Shown one piece after another: positions 13,401 through 25,965 of a stretch of 64,000 nucleotides of DNA. The position numbers and the translations under genes were made by a program. The notes under the pieces were generated by a model. That model saw only the letters and a list, made by a program, of their open reading frames with translations. It searched no databases and was not told the origin of the DNA. Source of the DNA: Bradysia coprophila (Eukaryota; Arthropoda; Insecta; Diptera; Sciaridae); the NCBI RefSeq assembly GCF_014529535.1, contig NW_023503374.1, positions 8,859,685 through 8,923,684 on the forward strand. Direction: 5' to 3'. Positions within the stretch are counted from its first letter, which is position 1, and every line of letters begins with the position of its first letter.

Positions 13401-16400
13401 CAAAAATGCGCTTTTCAGTTGGTTTCATTTTTTTATGAGATTTTTCCGACTTCATAGAGGTAAACTATGATGTTTTTAGCTTGACTCTATGCTAAAAAAA
13501 AGAGAGAAAAAACATTTCGTGAGATATCGATTTGAAAAGTTTGAACAATAGAAATTGTGTCACGCGTAATGAAAAATGTGGTGTTAAAAAGTGCATCAGA
13601 TAGACTGTAGTTAATGCAGGAAGGAAGGTGAATTGTGACCTAATTTTGATCCACATGTTATGCCACATTAAATATAACACCCTGTTGTGTCGTTAATTGA
13701 TGTTCAGAAATTGCTGTGTTGGCGCAAGAAGTAAAATATTACATTTAACGTGAAAACATATTACGACGCATAAGGGTAGAAAATCCTTCATTTTGCACAC
13801 TCAAAAGGAATGTTTGAAAATTCGTTCTAAAATATTTCAAAATTAATGAGAAAATTCCGTGAAAATCTTTAAAGAAATAAAAAAATCCTCAAAATTCTGA
13901 CACTATAAATGCTTAAGTCCCATGATGTCAGTGAGGACGTTTAAGTAGTTTCCTCGAAAATACTGTAATATAAACTATGAACCATTAACCATAACCAGGT
14001 CTGGGGATGTCTTTTTGAAAAAAAGATTTTCTCTGGAACCGAATTGTCATAGAAGTACTGGTCTTAGCAACATGTTCTGCAATGAAATTATATTTCATTT
14101 ACCGACCGCAAAAAAAAAATTTCGTGAAAACAGTAATCATAGTCATTTGCATCTGAAATCTCTTCGGTGAAGCTCTTAGTTAGGTTATACGAAATTAACT
14201 CAATTATTTATTATGAAAATACAAAGAGAAGAAGAATCTACGTAACTCTAATATGCACGTAACTATTCGAAAGAGCTACTGGAAAGATGTAGATAACTCT
14301 CGGCAATAGACCGATTATTTACAAGTCGCTCTCATTGATTTTATGCTGTAGATGTCATTGACACTGTGGGGAGCATATTAGAAACGGAAGGTAAATCAAA
14401 TGCCGCCTTTGACAATGAAAGTGTACTCTATAGGTATGGTCTCATGTCAAAATTTGTATAGAGCTGAGGAAATAGCGATTTCATATAAACAAACTTACCT
14501 CTCAGTGAAAATTATTGAAAGGTGATTGTATGAAATCGCTATTTCCTCCGGTTTGTATGGATGGACAGACCATACCTGGTTTGTACTATCATTGATCTTT
14601 CAGCTATTCTCTACGTCTCCAGTAGAGCTTGGTTGGTCGTTTCGAAAAAAAACCTTCATTTCTCAGAGTTACAATTTTATTTCAATGTAGAAAGCCCTGA
14701 ATGAAAAAACTGGAAACGTTCATGTTGGGGGGACCAAGCATTGAACAAATTAACTCTAGTGCATCTCGACAACGTTGAAAATGCGGAGTTGATTAAGGCA
14801 GAAAGTTAATGAAGCTGATGATTTTCAATTTGAATTTGACGATTAAAGGCGAAGATTTAATTTTGACCGACGCTATTTGCAGTTACTGCAGAATGAATTA
14901 GCTAACATCAAGAAAATCAATGGAATTGTTCAGAATGTAATTTTGCTTTATCGAACTATCAAGTGCGATGTGATTATTGTTTGCACTGGCTCTATTTTGA
15001 AAGTTTTCGGTACAAAAATTCTCAAACATTCATATGCACTAGTTTTGTACTTAAGATTTGTTTAAGAGACGATTATAATTATAAGTGAAGAATAGAAAAA
15101 CTATAAGTACGTTAAGATGAGTGAAAAAGAGCATACGGTCCACTGGCTGAAAAATGTTTGAAAAATATGTGGAATTACAGTCCAAAGTTACCAATTTACA
15201 TTCTAATAGAATTCAAATACTATGCTATTGATAACTTTGGTGAAATATAATTGCCAACAGCGTAGAGTTTGTATACCATTAAAGACTTTAATTTAAAGTA
15301 TAAATTGGTAACTGTGGACTGGAATTCCACAGACTTTTTCAAACCTTTTTCAGCCAGTGGATTCACGATTGTATTCTATTGTTCAGTCATTTTCAACCAT
15401 TTTTAAGGAACTCGAATTTCTCCATTTTTAAGAAAAATGTTCTCCGAATAGTCTTCATGAGAAACTATTTGCAGTTACTGCGAATAGTCTCCATGAACCA
15501 CTATTTGCAGTTACTGCGAATAGTCTCCATGAACCACTATTTGCAGTAACTGCAAATAGCATTTTCGTTTAATTTTCCCAATTTCTTCAATCTAATGCTG
15601 GAACTCGACCTAAATAAATTCTCTATAATGAACGCATATGTTTTCCTTTGCATCCTTCTTTTCTCCATGTTTTCCACCAACCAAAAAGCACTTTACACAC
15701 ACATACACTATGCTGAAAACAATTTTGATGATGATATAATGCATTGTCAAGGTCACCTTTTAGAACGACGCCACACAACAGTTGTTTTTTATTATAATCG
15801 CAAGTCGCTTTTTATGGTATTTTTCTTTATTTGTCTTGTTTTTGTACCCATTCGAGCACCATACGTGTCACCTATGGCGGTCTCTGTTTCTCTTCGATCA
15901 AAATGTAAATGACTTGAATGAAATGGTACATCTGTTTTATAAATAGGTGTATTAAAAATTTACATATGCCATCCATGCTATTGAGCTCGCGTTAGGTATA
16001 TGGTGTGTATGTTTACCAACACAAACCATGGTTACTGTGTTGGATATTTGGATTTTTTTTTTGTTGAATTCAACATATACCCGCCTTTTAATGTGACGCG
16101 AAACAAAATTTCTGCAATTCAAAACATTTTTCTTCAATTTCCAGGATTAGATCAGACGCTGATGGGCCAGATGGGTCCCATATCGCCGCCCGATTTGAAA
16201 CCAGATTTGAAACCGGATACGTCTTTGTTGAATGGCAATAGTATGGGCGGATTTTCACCGGGCCCAGGCAGTCCTGGCAGTTACAGTCAAATCGGAATGC
16301 AAAACATAAGCACAACATCACCGGGTGGTACACAGAATATGTCAGCCTATCCGCCCAATCATCCTCTGAGCGGATCGAAGCACTTGTGTTCCATTTGTGG

Positions 16401-17929
16401 TGATCGGGCTAGTGGCAAACATTATGGAGTTTACAGGTGAGCGAACTGTAGGCATTTCAATTAAATAAAGAAGAAACAAATCGATAGGTCTCCGACGTTG
16501 ACGAAAATTTCGATGTAAAACCGAATTATTTTGATGGATCAGCAGTGAGATATTATCTCGACTTTCAATGAACATTTTCTATTTTCCATTTTTTTTACAA
16601 ACTGCGAGTCTCTCGCACAAAATTTTCTCTTGTATTTACTCCCTCTTCGATTGAGTCACTTTTTTAATCTCATCTTACAATTCTGTTCCTATTCGCAGTT
16701 GCGAAGGCTGCAAAGGATTCTTCAAACGAACCGTCCGGAAAGACTTGACCTATGCCTGCCGTGAAGAGAAAGCCTGTATCATTGATAAGCGTCAACGTAA
16801 TCGTTGTCAGTACTGCAGATATCAAAAATGTTTAGTTTGTGGAATGAAACGCGAGGCTGTGCAAGAGGAGAGGCAGCGTGGTGCAAAATTACAACCGAAG
16901 CAACAAAATGACGACCTAAATCCAACAAGTTCTGTGCGTGATTTGACTGTAGATCGAATTATGGAGGCCGAACAGATGAGTGAATCGAGAACGGGTGATA
17001 ATGCGATACCATATTTGAGAGTTGGTTCGAATTCTATGGTGCCGCAAGAGTATAAGGTATGCTAAGATGGTTTTGGTTTAGTTTCTTTAGATTTATTGTT
17101 GTTAATTGTGTCGGAAAATAGGGTGCTGTTTCACATTTGTGCCAAATGGTGAACAAGCAACTGTATCAACTAATCGAATATGCCAGACGAATGCCGTACT
17201 TTGATAGATTGCAACGAGAAGACCAAGTGACACTTCTCCGTGCCGGATGGAATGAACTCTTGATAGCTACCGTAGCGTGGCGGAGTATAGAGGTAAGTGC
17301 AACGAGTGCCATAAGGGTTTGAATGGTGCTCAAAGTCCACACACTTTAATATTCGGTGATATTTTTTGCAGTACCTAGATGCGGAACGTACAAACCCAGA
17401 TGGTTCGATAGATCGACGAGCACCGGTACGACCACCTCAATTAATGTGCTTGGGTCCGAATTTCACATTACATCGAAACAGTGCCCAACAAGCCGGAGTT
17501 GTGGCGATTTTCGATCGAATCTTATCCGAACTGAGTGTTAAAATGAAACGGTTGAACATTGACAAATCCGAATTGACGTGTTTGAAGGCAATAATTCTCT
17601 TCAATTCTGGTAAGAAATTTGCCATTAATTTTGCCAAATGATTCTGTTTCAATCAATTTTTACTGTCCATCCACACAGACATCCGCGGTCTAACCGTTCG
17701 AGGCAAGGAAGACGTGAATATGTGTCGTGAGAAAATCTATTCATGCTTGGACGAACATTGTCGTACTGAGCATTCGGGTGACGATGGACGGTTTGCTCAA
17801 TTGTTGTTACGGTTACCAGCGTTGCGTTCCATTAGCTTGAAATGTCTGGACCATTTATTCTTCTTTAGACTGATTGGAGATAAGCATTTGGAGACATTTG
17901 TCGTGGAAATGCTGGACACCCCGATGTGA
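10455..17929 (+). CDS. usp: Ultraspiracle (RXR-type nuclear receptor), six coding exons
   Basis: Exons 10455-10536, 16145-16436, 16699-17056, 17122-17292, 17372-17609 and 17679-17929 join in frame to 463 residues. Exon 1 encodes [16 protein letters not shown]..., which I recall as a conserved insect USP N-terminus; its single leftover G completes the first codon of exon 2. The DNA-binding domain (about residues 109-174) has all zinc cysteines from [17 protein letters not shown] on and the P-box CEGCKG. The ligand-binding domain follows (about 220-463), ending [10 protein letters not shown], an RXR-like AF-2 helix. USP pairs with the ecdysone receptor in the nucleus to drive moulting and metamorphosis. 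The 5.6-kb first intron is full of repeats. An alternative N-terminal exon may exist but I did not find one. A polyadenylation signal candidate is at 19947. Confidence 0.96.
11828..11985 (+). repeat. Dispersed short repeat copy (family D)
   Basis: Starts GAATCTGTTACTTCTTTTAT (first base just before the start given), repeats the signature as AAAATCGTTTACTTCGTTTG, and ends GCCGTTGTCGATAGCAGAGC. Same order as the copy at 9376. Confidence 0.6.
12098..12257 (+). repeat. Dispersed short repeat copy (family D), diverged
   Basis: Has TAAATCTGCTACTTCTTTTC, a second AAATCTACTACTTCATTGC, and the right end CTCGATAGCAGATGACGA. More diverged than the preceding copy, from which it is about 110 bases away. 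Confidence 0.5.
14432..14577. mobile_element. Small palindromic MITE in usp intron 1
   Basis: Outer arms AGGTATGGTCT / AGACCATACCT and inner arms GAGGAAATAGCGATTTCATA / TATGAAATCGCTATTTCCTC (20 perfect bases) fold into one hairpin. No coding capacity. Confidence 0.75.
15139..15361. mobile_element. MITE with about 60-bp terminal inverted repeats
   Basis: Left end TCCACTGGCTGAAAAATGTT and right end (inverted) TCCACTGGCTGAAAAAGGTT continue as matching arms for about 60 bases, through a TTACCAATTTA block on both sides. The interior is about 100 AT-rich bases. No transposase: non-autonomous DNA transposon. Confidence 0.8.
15446..15553. repeat. 36-bp tandem repeat, three copies, palindromic
   Basis: Three units of exactly 36 bases, each starting GAATAGTC and ending TATTTGCAGTTACTGC or GCAGTAACTGC. 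Across each junction CTATTTGCAGT faces ACTGCGAATAG, an 11-base inverted repeat with one mismatch. A related single copy lies near 14874. About 600 bases upstream of the DNA-binding-domain exon. Confidence 0.85.
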
Positions 17930-20900
17930 AATGTCGATTCGAGTAAGGGGAATTTTATTGTAAACGTTCTGAGTGTACAGTTTATGTTAGGTAAGGCTTT
18001 CCATTTCTTTTATTTTCGGTTGCTTCAATCATTTTTTTTCGAATGACTGTTGACGTTGATCGCTAATCTCAGTTGCTTTTTAACCAATACGACGGTGCCT
18101 TGGGGACACTGTTCTTAACCAAAAGAAATGTAAGGGTGGTAAATCTAATCAGGGGAAGTCAGAGAAGTCGTAGAAAGTTTGCAATGCAGTAACTTCTTCT
18201 GCTGACGTTACCATGAGATGTGCGTGATTTTACTTAAACTAATTTATCGATTGAATTCAAGAAAATGTGATTTTGAATTGGGTCCGAGAACATGCTTGTC
18301 ATAAAAACTAAGGCCCGTACTTAAATTATGAAAGATGAAGCTCACTCACAGCAACCTCTTTCGACTTCCATCGTATGAATTGATTTACATGATACAAAAG
18401 TAAATCAAATGCAACCGGCAATCGAATCGTGTAAATCTTAGATCTAAACCAGTAACCAGAAACCGAATAATGAATTTGCGGAAATTAACAAACTCTTGAA
18501 CTGTAACTACTGGTCGACTGTCGGTATTATTTCGGTTCATTTCTTTGGAATACATTTTACTGAATCATAAACTGTTGTTGGGTTGGCTAGTTTTCATTCG
18601 GTTCAATTTTGATATTTTCAACCAAAATCGGTTGGACCTGTGTAGCGATGGAATTGTCACTGTCAACCTTCTACAAACAAAATTTCAGGGAATTTTTCCT
18701 CTTCGAATATGTTAGTCTTTTGTGACAAACGGTGCCGATTTCGATGTAGGGATCAACAATTCGAAATTGGTTGTTGTCTCTAAGTATTTACGAAAATACG
18801 TCATAGAAACCGGATAAGTCTAGGATAATTCGACATGGGTCCTCACGTATGTCCTTAAATTTAAAAAAAGGAAATTCTGAAGAAAAATCACATGATACAG
18901 CGATATTACATTGAAACGTTGATAAGTCGGTCAACGCAGGCTTAAACTGGCTGTATGGGTTGAACGCTACACGTTTTTACTTGAATATCAACAAAATATG
19001 CGTCCTTCACTTTAGTGTTGGTGCCTTTCAAGCCTAAGTTTGGACGCGGTATTCAACCCCTGATTTTAAGCTATATCAAACACAATCTGCGAAATATGTT
19101 TGAAAATATCAAGATTCAATCGTATTGCAACAGAGCAATCAAAACCGGAAATTAGCATCAAGGCGATCATTTTATAAATGCGAGAAAAAAGAAACGTTTT
19201 GCTTTAGTAACGTACTAATTTGTGGACGAATTCGGGGAGAAAAAAAAACAAATTTAATTTGAAGAAAGAAAGAAACGTAGGAAAGATAAAGCGTAACCAA
19301 AATCAAAATTTTTTTTTATAAATTTCTTTTTAAGCTTATTAAAATTGCACTTTATATATATATTTGTACATATAATGAACGAGAATTAAATTATAATTTA
19401 AAAAATTATAAATAAAAACAGAGTAAAGAAAAGCAAAGGAAACTTGTATAACTGGCAATTTAAATTCAAAATTTATCAGTATTTTTGTTTAAATAGAAAC
19501 GAATTTGATTTTAAGATGATGATGACAAAATGAAACTGTAGTTAGTTAAAAGTTATTTATATTTTTTAAATAAAATTAAAAATTGAAACGTAAACCAACA
19601 AAAATGGGAATGATACACACAACCAATCGAATGGAAACAAACACGAATTTCAAAAGGTGAAAATGACTTTGGTTTTTTGTTACAAATCTAAACACACATT
19701 TGTGAGAAGGGAATCTCATTTTTAATAAGCGAAACGCGCGTGTTCAAAATGATTTTCGATTGTGGTATCTTCAATGTGTTGTACGAATCGTCAGTGATAG
19801 GAAGAAAAAAAAAACATTTTTACGAAAAAGAAGATTTTTTTTTTATTCATTTAAATTTAGATAATTGTGTGTGGCTTTTTGTTTGTTCTTTTTTTTTTAA
19901 ATCATTGTTTACGAAACGAATATGTTAATGAGCATTCCAAGAAAACAATAAAATTGCAGCAGTTTGTAGCTCTCGGACACCCTATAATATCGATAGTGAA
20001 AAAGTTTTACAGAATGGAATTCAATATCGTTTCTTGTTAGTTTTTTCTAGACTTTTGTGGAACAGAAGATTTTTTCATTTTTGTTAACATTTCTGAAGAA
20101 AATTGTCTTTTGTTAAGATTATCAGCAAGAAAATTCTCGGTTTATGCGTTTAATAGACTCCTTCGCAGTGTCTACCAATTGGACCATGGTCCATTGGAAG
20201 CTTTAATACGATCGAGAGTGCCTAATTATGTTGTTAAAGAAGTATGCGCACTGGACAGATGAATGGTCCAGGGAGCTGAATATGCTAGATGCGATTGGAT
20301 TTATCTTTTAATAATCGGTTTCAATCCAAAAATGCGTACAAAGGCGAAACACATCTAATTTTCGTGTGTCTGTTGAAACGGCCTGTATGAATAACAGGTA
20401 CGATTTTTTACTGTAATATGTTCACGACATCAAAATCAATTTTGCACTTGCTGTGCCATTTCACTAACATCATGTTAGTCACATGACATCCGAAACTAGG
20501 TCTTACAATTTCGATACGAACAGTTGAGTCTTCATCATCAGGTAAAACTGTTTATGCAAAGTATAACATTGCTTCAGAGGGACGGCGTTAGAGGATAACT
20601 TAGGTTCTGTGGAGTTCTTGCTTCTTGGGGTAGAGCAAACATTTAGAAAAATGGAAACTTTACATTTAAATGACCTCTTGTGTATTCAAATCCAAATGAT
20701 TCGAGTATGACCCTGCTTCTATTCGAGCGTTACACGTGAGGACGTTAACGAGGCCAGTGCTTAGTAACACTTTCGGTTATTTTGTTACGGATAGGTGATT
20801 AGCTGATTAAAAAAGGAAAGAAAACTAAAAATTAGACGATTACATTATAAGTTTTTGGGTAACAGTTTTGGGTTCGGAATTTTATTAGCCTTAAAAAAAA

Positions 20901-22060
20901 TTATACTTCAGATCGGGCGTGGGTCCCGCTGCCCACTCATCTCCATTTTTTGGATATTGTTTGCACACAATCTTAAGAAATTACTGATCTAAAGTAGAAA
21001 ACGAGAGGACAATGTGTTATGTTGCTATGAAATTGTTAATCCCTTCTCATTTAAGATTGTTTGTCTTTACACACTGCATGCGCGTTTGTTGATTGAATCG
21101 ATCCAAAATGTCTATCCTCCCTCTCTTTTCCTAATATTGCTGTCCTTCTCTATAATTCTTCATTTTCATCAAGGAATTTTTATTTTGAAATTCCTTTACA
21201 TTAAAAATAGCAAAAAATAAATTTAAAATAAAAAAAAATGAAAAAAAAATAAAATAAATTTTTAAATGTTGTAAATTAACGGAATTCATAAAAAAAGTTA
21301 AATTATAAATCTAAGAAAAATTATATTAAAATTACTATGCAACAACTCACACGAAAAAAAAGAAGAAGAAAAGAAAATTTTTATTGATATACATTTTTAG
21401 GACACTTTAATTTGTTGAGAGAAAAAAAAATGATTTTTTTTGTTAACAATTTTATTTAAAATGAAAATAATCTACAAATGGCAATTAAGAAAAATTTAAT
21501 TCAATTCGTATTTATTAGATGATAATTTGTAAATTATTTTATTGGAAAAAGAAGAAAAGATTAAAAAATTGTTTTTATTATTCACTCTATTAAAACACCT
21601 ATTATTATATTATTATTAGATTGAAAAAGAAAATGTAGTAGAAGAAGAAGAAGATGAAGAAAGAAAATGTTAATTATATTAACGTATATATATATATATT
21701 TGATTATTGTATATTTTTATTGAAATTGAAATAAAAATGGATCACGTTAATTCATTGCAGTTCATCATTCGCACAAAAAAAAACCAAAAGTGAAATGCTA
21801 GTGTTGGGACCATGTTGAAATAGTTATTTTCCTAACGCATGTTAAAACCCTTTTTTTTTTTAACAAATTCGCTAAAAAGGTCTTTTAGCATAAGTTAGGA
21901 ACAACGTTTTTCTTAAACGACGTTGGAAATAAGCGACGGAAAATTAAAGTTTCGAATGTTCGAAATACTCATAGGACCTCAGACTCGCCACTATTTCCTC
22001 TACAGTCAGTACTTCATTCTTTTTGCTCTATTTTTTTGGTTGATTAACCCGAAATGTACT
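17930..22060. other. usp 3' UTR and AT-rich spacer
   Basis: Non-coding sequence after the usp stop. From about 19200 to 21760 it becomes extremely AT-rich with A and T homopolymers, a TA run near 21690 and GAA/AAG runs near 21640. Poly(A) signal candidates occur around 19405, 19570 and 19947. I see no exon here. Confidence 0.6.
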
Positions 22061-22640
22061 TCTTCTTCTTCTTTTTCAGCCTGTTTTTATCCACTGCTGG
22101 ACGTAGGCCTCCCCAATTCTCTTCCATTCCGAACGATCCGTTGCCACTTGTTGCCAATTTGCGCTTGCAGTTCTCTTTATACCATTATTCCATCTTTCTG
22201 GTGGTCTACCTCTAGGTCTTGTTTTAGGTGGTCTCCAGTTTATGATCTTTGTATGTCACGCCCCGCTCCACTTTAAAGATGCTATTCTTTCCATTACATC
22301 AACGACTTTTGTTTTTTGTCGAATCCATTGATTTGTCATTCTATCTCTGAGCGTAATTCAAATCATACTCCGTTCCATGGTGCAACTCTTAGTTTATTTT
22401 CGGAAGCCTTTGTTAACGTTAACGTTGCCGCTCCATATGTGAGCACAGGAAGGACATACGTATCGAACACTTTACGTTTCAGACTATTGTTCATTTTGCT
22501 TTTCAACATTAGCCTGAGTTTTCCGAACGCTGCCCATGCAACACCAATTCTACGTTTTATTTCTGCAGTTTGGTTGTCCAGACCCAACTTCAATTTGTCA
22601 TCAAATGTACTGGAAATGTATAATAGAATTACACAATAGT
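22061..22640 (-). pseudogene. Non-LTR retrotransposon 3' fragment (reverse transcriptase C-terminus)
   Basis: Read on the minus strand, residues such as RRIGVAWAAFGKLR, FDTYVLPVLTYGAATL and, after frameshifts and stops, WRPPKTRPRGRPPERW and a DRSEW...GEAYVQQW tail match the C-terminal part of insect non-LTR (RTE-like) reverse transcriptases. The 5' part is missing. An AAGAAG-rich tail follows, as expected for target-primed insertion. Dead copy; the clade assignment is tentative. Confidence 0.8.
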
Positions 22641-22776
22641 AGATTACTATGCGAGGGAAGTAATGTGATGCCTAGTATCCAGATGGATACGGACTGAAAC
22701 CATCGGATACTTTTACTCATCGTGATATGAGATATCAAATTATTTCCCGTGTGCAGAATGCTTTTTTGGGTTAATC
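22641..22776. mobile_element. MITE fragment related to the element at 50436-50560
   Basis: Begins TTACTATGCGAGGGAAGTAA (within two bases of the start given) and contains GTATCCAGATGG and TTTACTCATCGTGATA. The element near 50.5 kb carries the same string in reverse orientation. It abuts the 5' break of the retrotransposon fragment. Confidence 0.6.
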
Positions 22777-23099
22777 AGTAAATGATGACACATACGATGC
22801 TGTGTTTCGGTTTGACTTTTTAACTTTGAATTTTCAGCGGATTTATGGTGTCAATGATCTTAAGTCAATTGAGTTTTGAGGCCATGAGAATAAGCATTTA
22901 AAAATTTTGTAACTTTTCATCCAGTGATTAAGCTAACATTTTCATAGTGATATTTACAGCTAAAAGCTCTGAGCTCTCCCACTGAAAAATCTTTTTATTT
23001 TTTCATTTTACCTAATGGTTCTTTTGATTCTTTAGTGGCTTCTAAATAACTTAGGGTCGAATGCAAGTTAGTTAGTTAGTTTAAGTGAGTGAAGAACAC

Positions 23100-23345
23100 C
23101 TAAATATCTAATGAGCTTGTTGTGTGTACCAACATTCAATTTACCTACAATTTAGCTGTGCGATTAAGGTAATCTAATATGCTGCTGTGAGGCTTCAGAT
23201 GATGTTGTACGGACGAGTCTAAGCTCTTAGCTCTAGCTATTACGTAGGCTGGACAATAACATAAGAAGCGTTTAGCTGTTTCTATGTCATTACAGTTCGC
23301 GCATAGATAGCTATTTGTTAGCTCCATGTTTAAGTGTTTGATGAG
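23100..23345 (-). pseudogene. Non-LTR retrotransposon fragment (RNase H end and zinc knuckle)
   Basis: The minus strand reads CLIKHLNMELTNSYLCANC followed by ETAKRFLCYCPAY, matching the end of an RNase H domain and the CxxC...H/C knuckle at the C-terminus of ORF2 in I/R1/Jockey-type elements. An in-frame TGA lies just upstream. A (TAAC)n tail sits at the 3' side. Different family from the fragment at 22.1-22.6 kb. Confidence 0.65.
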
Positions 23346-24280
23346 GCATCAGTGCGCAGTGAGAATGGAATTTTTCTAATATTTCTTGTAATAAGTGAGA
23401 CTGTAGAATTATTGATGTTGATTTTTATACAATTTTTTACTGACTGGCATGAAGTACTAGCAGGTATAGAATGAGTCTATTTAAAGTAAATTCTAGATTT
23501 TTTGGTTGTAAACCAAAACGAAAATAGTTCTTACTAAAACAGAGACAGAGTAGTCTTTTCCTTGACCGTGATTAATTACTTAATAAGACTCCATTAGCAA
23601 TGACATTCAAACATTTTTATATTCTACGAGACGGTAGCTACTACCAATAATTTCACTTAATTCCCCCTTTTCAAATTAATTCGTATGAAATTATCGCAGC
23701 TGTACCGTATATTCTTACTATTGGACTCCCTTCTCGACATTAACTTAAGTCTTACATGCGGTAAAGCCAGTGTCTCATATTGGGAATATGACATTACTGC
23801 CTTGCTTACATACGTAAGTATTTAACTCGGATATCAAGGTGTTATCGGTTTTTGGGGCACGACAGTAATGACGCATTCTATAGCTACACTGCTGCTACAA
23901 TAACTTTTCTCAATTGAGGTAACTCACAGTATTTCGCAATTGATAGGTCTAGAGGACCACCAAATCAGTATTTGGTACTAATTGTTTGTTGACCTCAATA
24001 TCTAATTTGCCTCATGTGTGAGGAAGGCTACTCCGTACTGTTACTAATTGTCATCGAAAGAACCGGACGAGGATAAGATCATCGTTTCTGACATTAGTTT
24101 TAGTTTTTGTACAAAATAACGTTACGATCAAAACTTCTTCGATTGTATCTTCGAAAGATCCACAGAATAATTCAGTTTCACTCCCTGAACTGTGCAATGA
24201 GGAAATGATTTGCGATAAAAAACCTAAGAGCATTGGAATTTCGGTTTAATAAATTTCTTGATACAAAGCATAATGTTATT
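23346..24280. other. Gene-free spacer and 3' flank of TTC38
   Basis: No exon or clear repeat recognised. The minus-strand ATTAAA at 24245-24250, about 30 bases past the TTC38 stop, is a plausible poly(A) signal. Confidence 0.5.
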
Positions 24281-25965
24281 CTAATTCAATTTAAGTGACA
24301 GACGATCAGTTAACGGAGAAACTGGCTTTAATGCTGCTCGTTCCAATATCAGTTGCTTTACTAATCGCCGATGCTCAGCTTTGGTTGAATTAAGTGCTGC
24401 AGCAATCAGTAACTGATTAAACACATCTCGTTGGGCGTCACTGCCTCCAATAACTACTAAATCATAGCGAATAGGATACAGCAAATCCACACACAATTCG
24501 TACTGTTCCCGACTGTACGCTAATATTGACTTCAATAATTGTCTGTTCACCTCACTACCCGATATCCATTCAGCCGATGATGAGTTTTCAAGTAGCTCGT
24601 CTGCCTCGGCATATTTACGTGCACCGCACAAGGCCATCATAAAGTGGGCATCATTGAACGACAAAATATGATCGTTCAGATGCGGCTCACACAGTTCGAC
24701 AATATTGGACCAGTGCTTTCCAATCAGTTTCTCAGCCGATTCAGGATTTTCCAATTGTAGTCGAAATGGCAGTGAAAAACAGTCAACAATGTCGAGCATT
24801 GCTCCTGATTCGTGGCATCGTTTACGAATTTCCGTTTCAAAAATTTCCACTGCTGCTTCGGGTTCACCTTTCTCGATATGGTACAATGCCCAATGCCAAT
24901 AATTGTGTGTTGCCAGTAAATTACAAATTTCCCAGTCACTCAGCGTTGTCGACAAATGGGAAATACCTTCATCCACTCGTCCCTCCATTTCGAAAACATG
25001 TGCAAGTGCATGAGTGGACCAACCATCTTTTGGCTCACATTCTAGTCCCTAAAAAGAACACCGAAACAATTGCAAGATGTCGGCAAAGATTTTGTTGCTA
25101 TTCTTCGTGATTGTTTCGTACCTTACGAGCTTCGCTTTCAGCCTTAGCATAGAAGTTGGTCTCAACCAATCCAAATGCATACATGCCGTGAAGATACGAT
25201 TTAAGCGGCAAGTCTGCTGACGACCACAATGGCATTACACGAGCTACAGAGTCACGTAGCTTTCGTTGCTTCCCGAGGAAGAAATATGTGTCAGTGACCA
25301 TCTTGATCGCCAACATGTCTGTTGGATACTGTTTCCGTAGAAATAAATGGAAATGTCTGCTATTCTCTAATAGGTTACCAGGTTACCTGAACAAGAACAT
25401 CCTCCCACGCTTGTGCCGCTTGATTGAGATTACCTCGCGACCAGTTTAAAACTGCTTGGACATGCATCTTCTCTCGATAATTTGCGTCGGACTTTGACGA
25501 AACTTGTGCTACCAAATCGTCAACGTTTTTTGCAAGGTCTTTATTAATTCGCGTTGTCTCTGCCGTTGACATTAACTCCAGACCGTATTTGAGCGCTTTA
25601 CCAGCGACTATGAATCAAAAGAGTCGATTTTTTAATGATCCCTCAACGGTGTTCACGATCATTAACTCACTAAAGTCAGGATCTGCTTCGAGCATTTTAT
25701 TCAACGAGCCACCGATGCCATTAAAATTAGCGTCGTCATACAAGCCCACATATTGGGTGATAGTGGCATCATACAGCTTTGCAGCTTCATTTGACTGGGT
25801 ACCAAGTGGAATGCCTTCGTTTGTCCATTCCTGTAAAAGACAAGACCAAGGCTCAACGGATTATGGTACTGGAGAGTTTTTCGTTTTTTATTTCAAATAG
25901 CTGTGTGGCCTTATCTCCAGACTAAATATTAATCTTACCAGTACGCCACGAAATTTGTCCCTCAT
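24281..25965 (-). CDS. TTC38: Tetratricopeptide repeat protein 38
   Basis: Minus-strand exons 25939-25965, 25671-25830, 25387-25607, 25122-25328 and 24281-25048 join in frame to 460 residues, close to the usual length (about 470). Exon 1 is only nine codons (MRDKFRGVL). Recognisable blocks are NEAAKLYDATITQY, LNKMLEADPDF, GNLNQAAQAWEDVLVQ, TDMLAIKMVTDTYFFLG, PKDGWSTHALAHVFEMEGR and HNYWHWALYHIEKG, in family order. The helical pairs resemble tetratricopeptide repeats spread over the whole protein. The molecular role of TTC38 is poorly known. Introns 2 and 3 are about 60 bases, near the insect minimum. The small first exon is the least certain part, but its phase and donor fit. Confidence 0.92.

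Larger units (their letters stand above)
10537..16144 (+). other. usp intron 1 (5.6 kb)
   Basis: Donor GTAAGT at 10537 and acceptor ATTTCCAG ending at 16144, both good. The intron holds two family D repeat copies, two MITEs and a 36-bp tandem repeat, listed separately. A 105-codon open frame at 15595-15912 has no recognisable motif and is not annotated. The intron is a plausible site for regulatory elements or an alternative promoter. Confidence 0.85.

Noticed and set aside
15595-15912. 105-codon open frame in usp intron 1
   Set aside because: Low-complexity residues, no motif, AT-rich chance frame inside an intron; no splice support.
19240-21760. Possible scaffold attachment or origin region from extreme AT content
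   Set aside because: AT-richness alone is not evidence; no specific motif arrangement was found.
22316-22639. 107-codon plus-strand open frame
   Set aside because: It is the antisense of the reverse transcriptase fragment on the minus strand.
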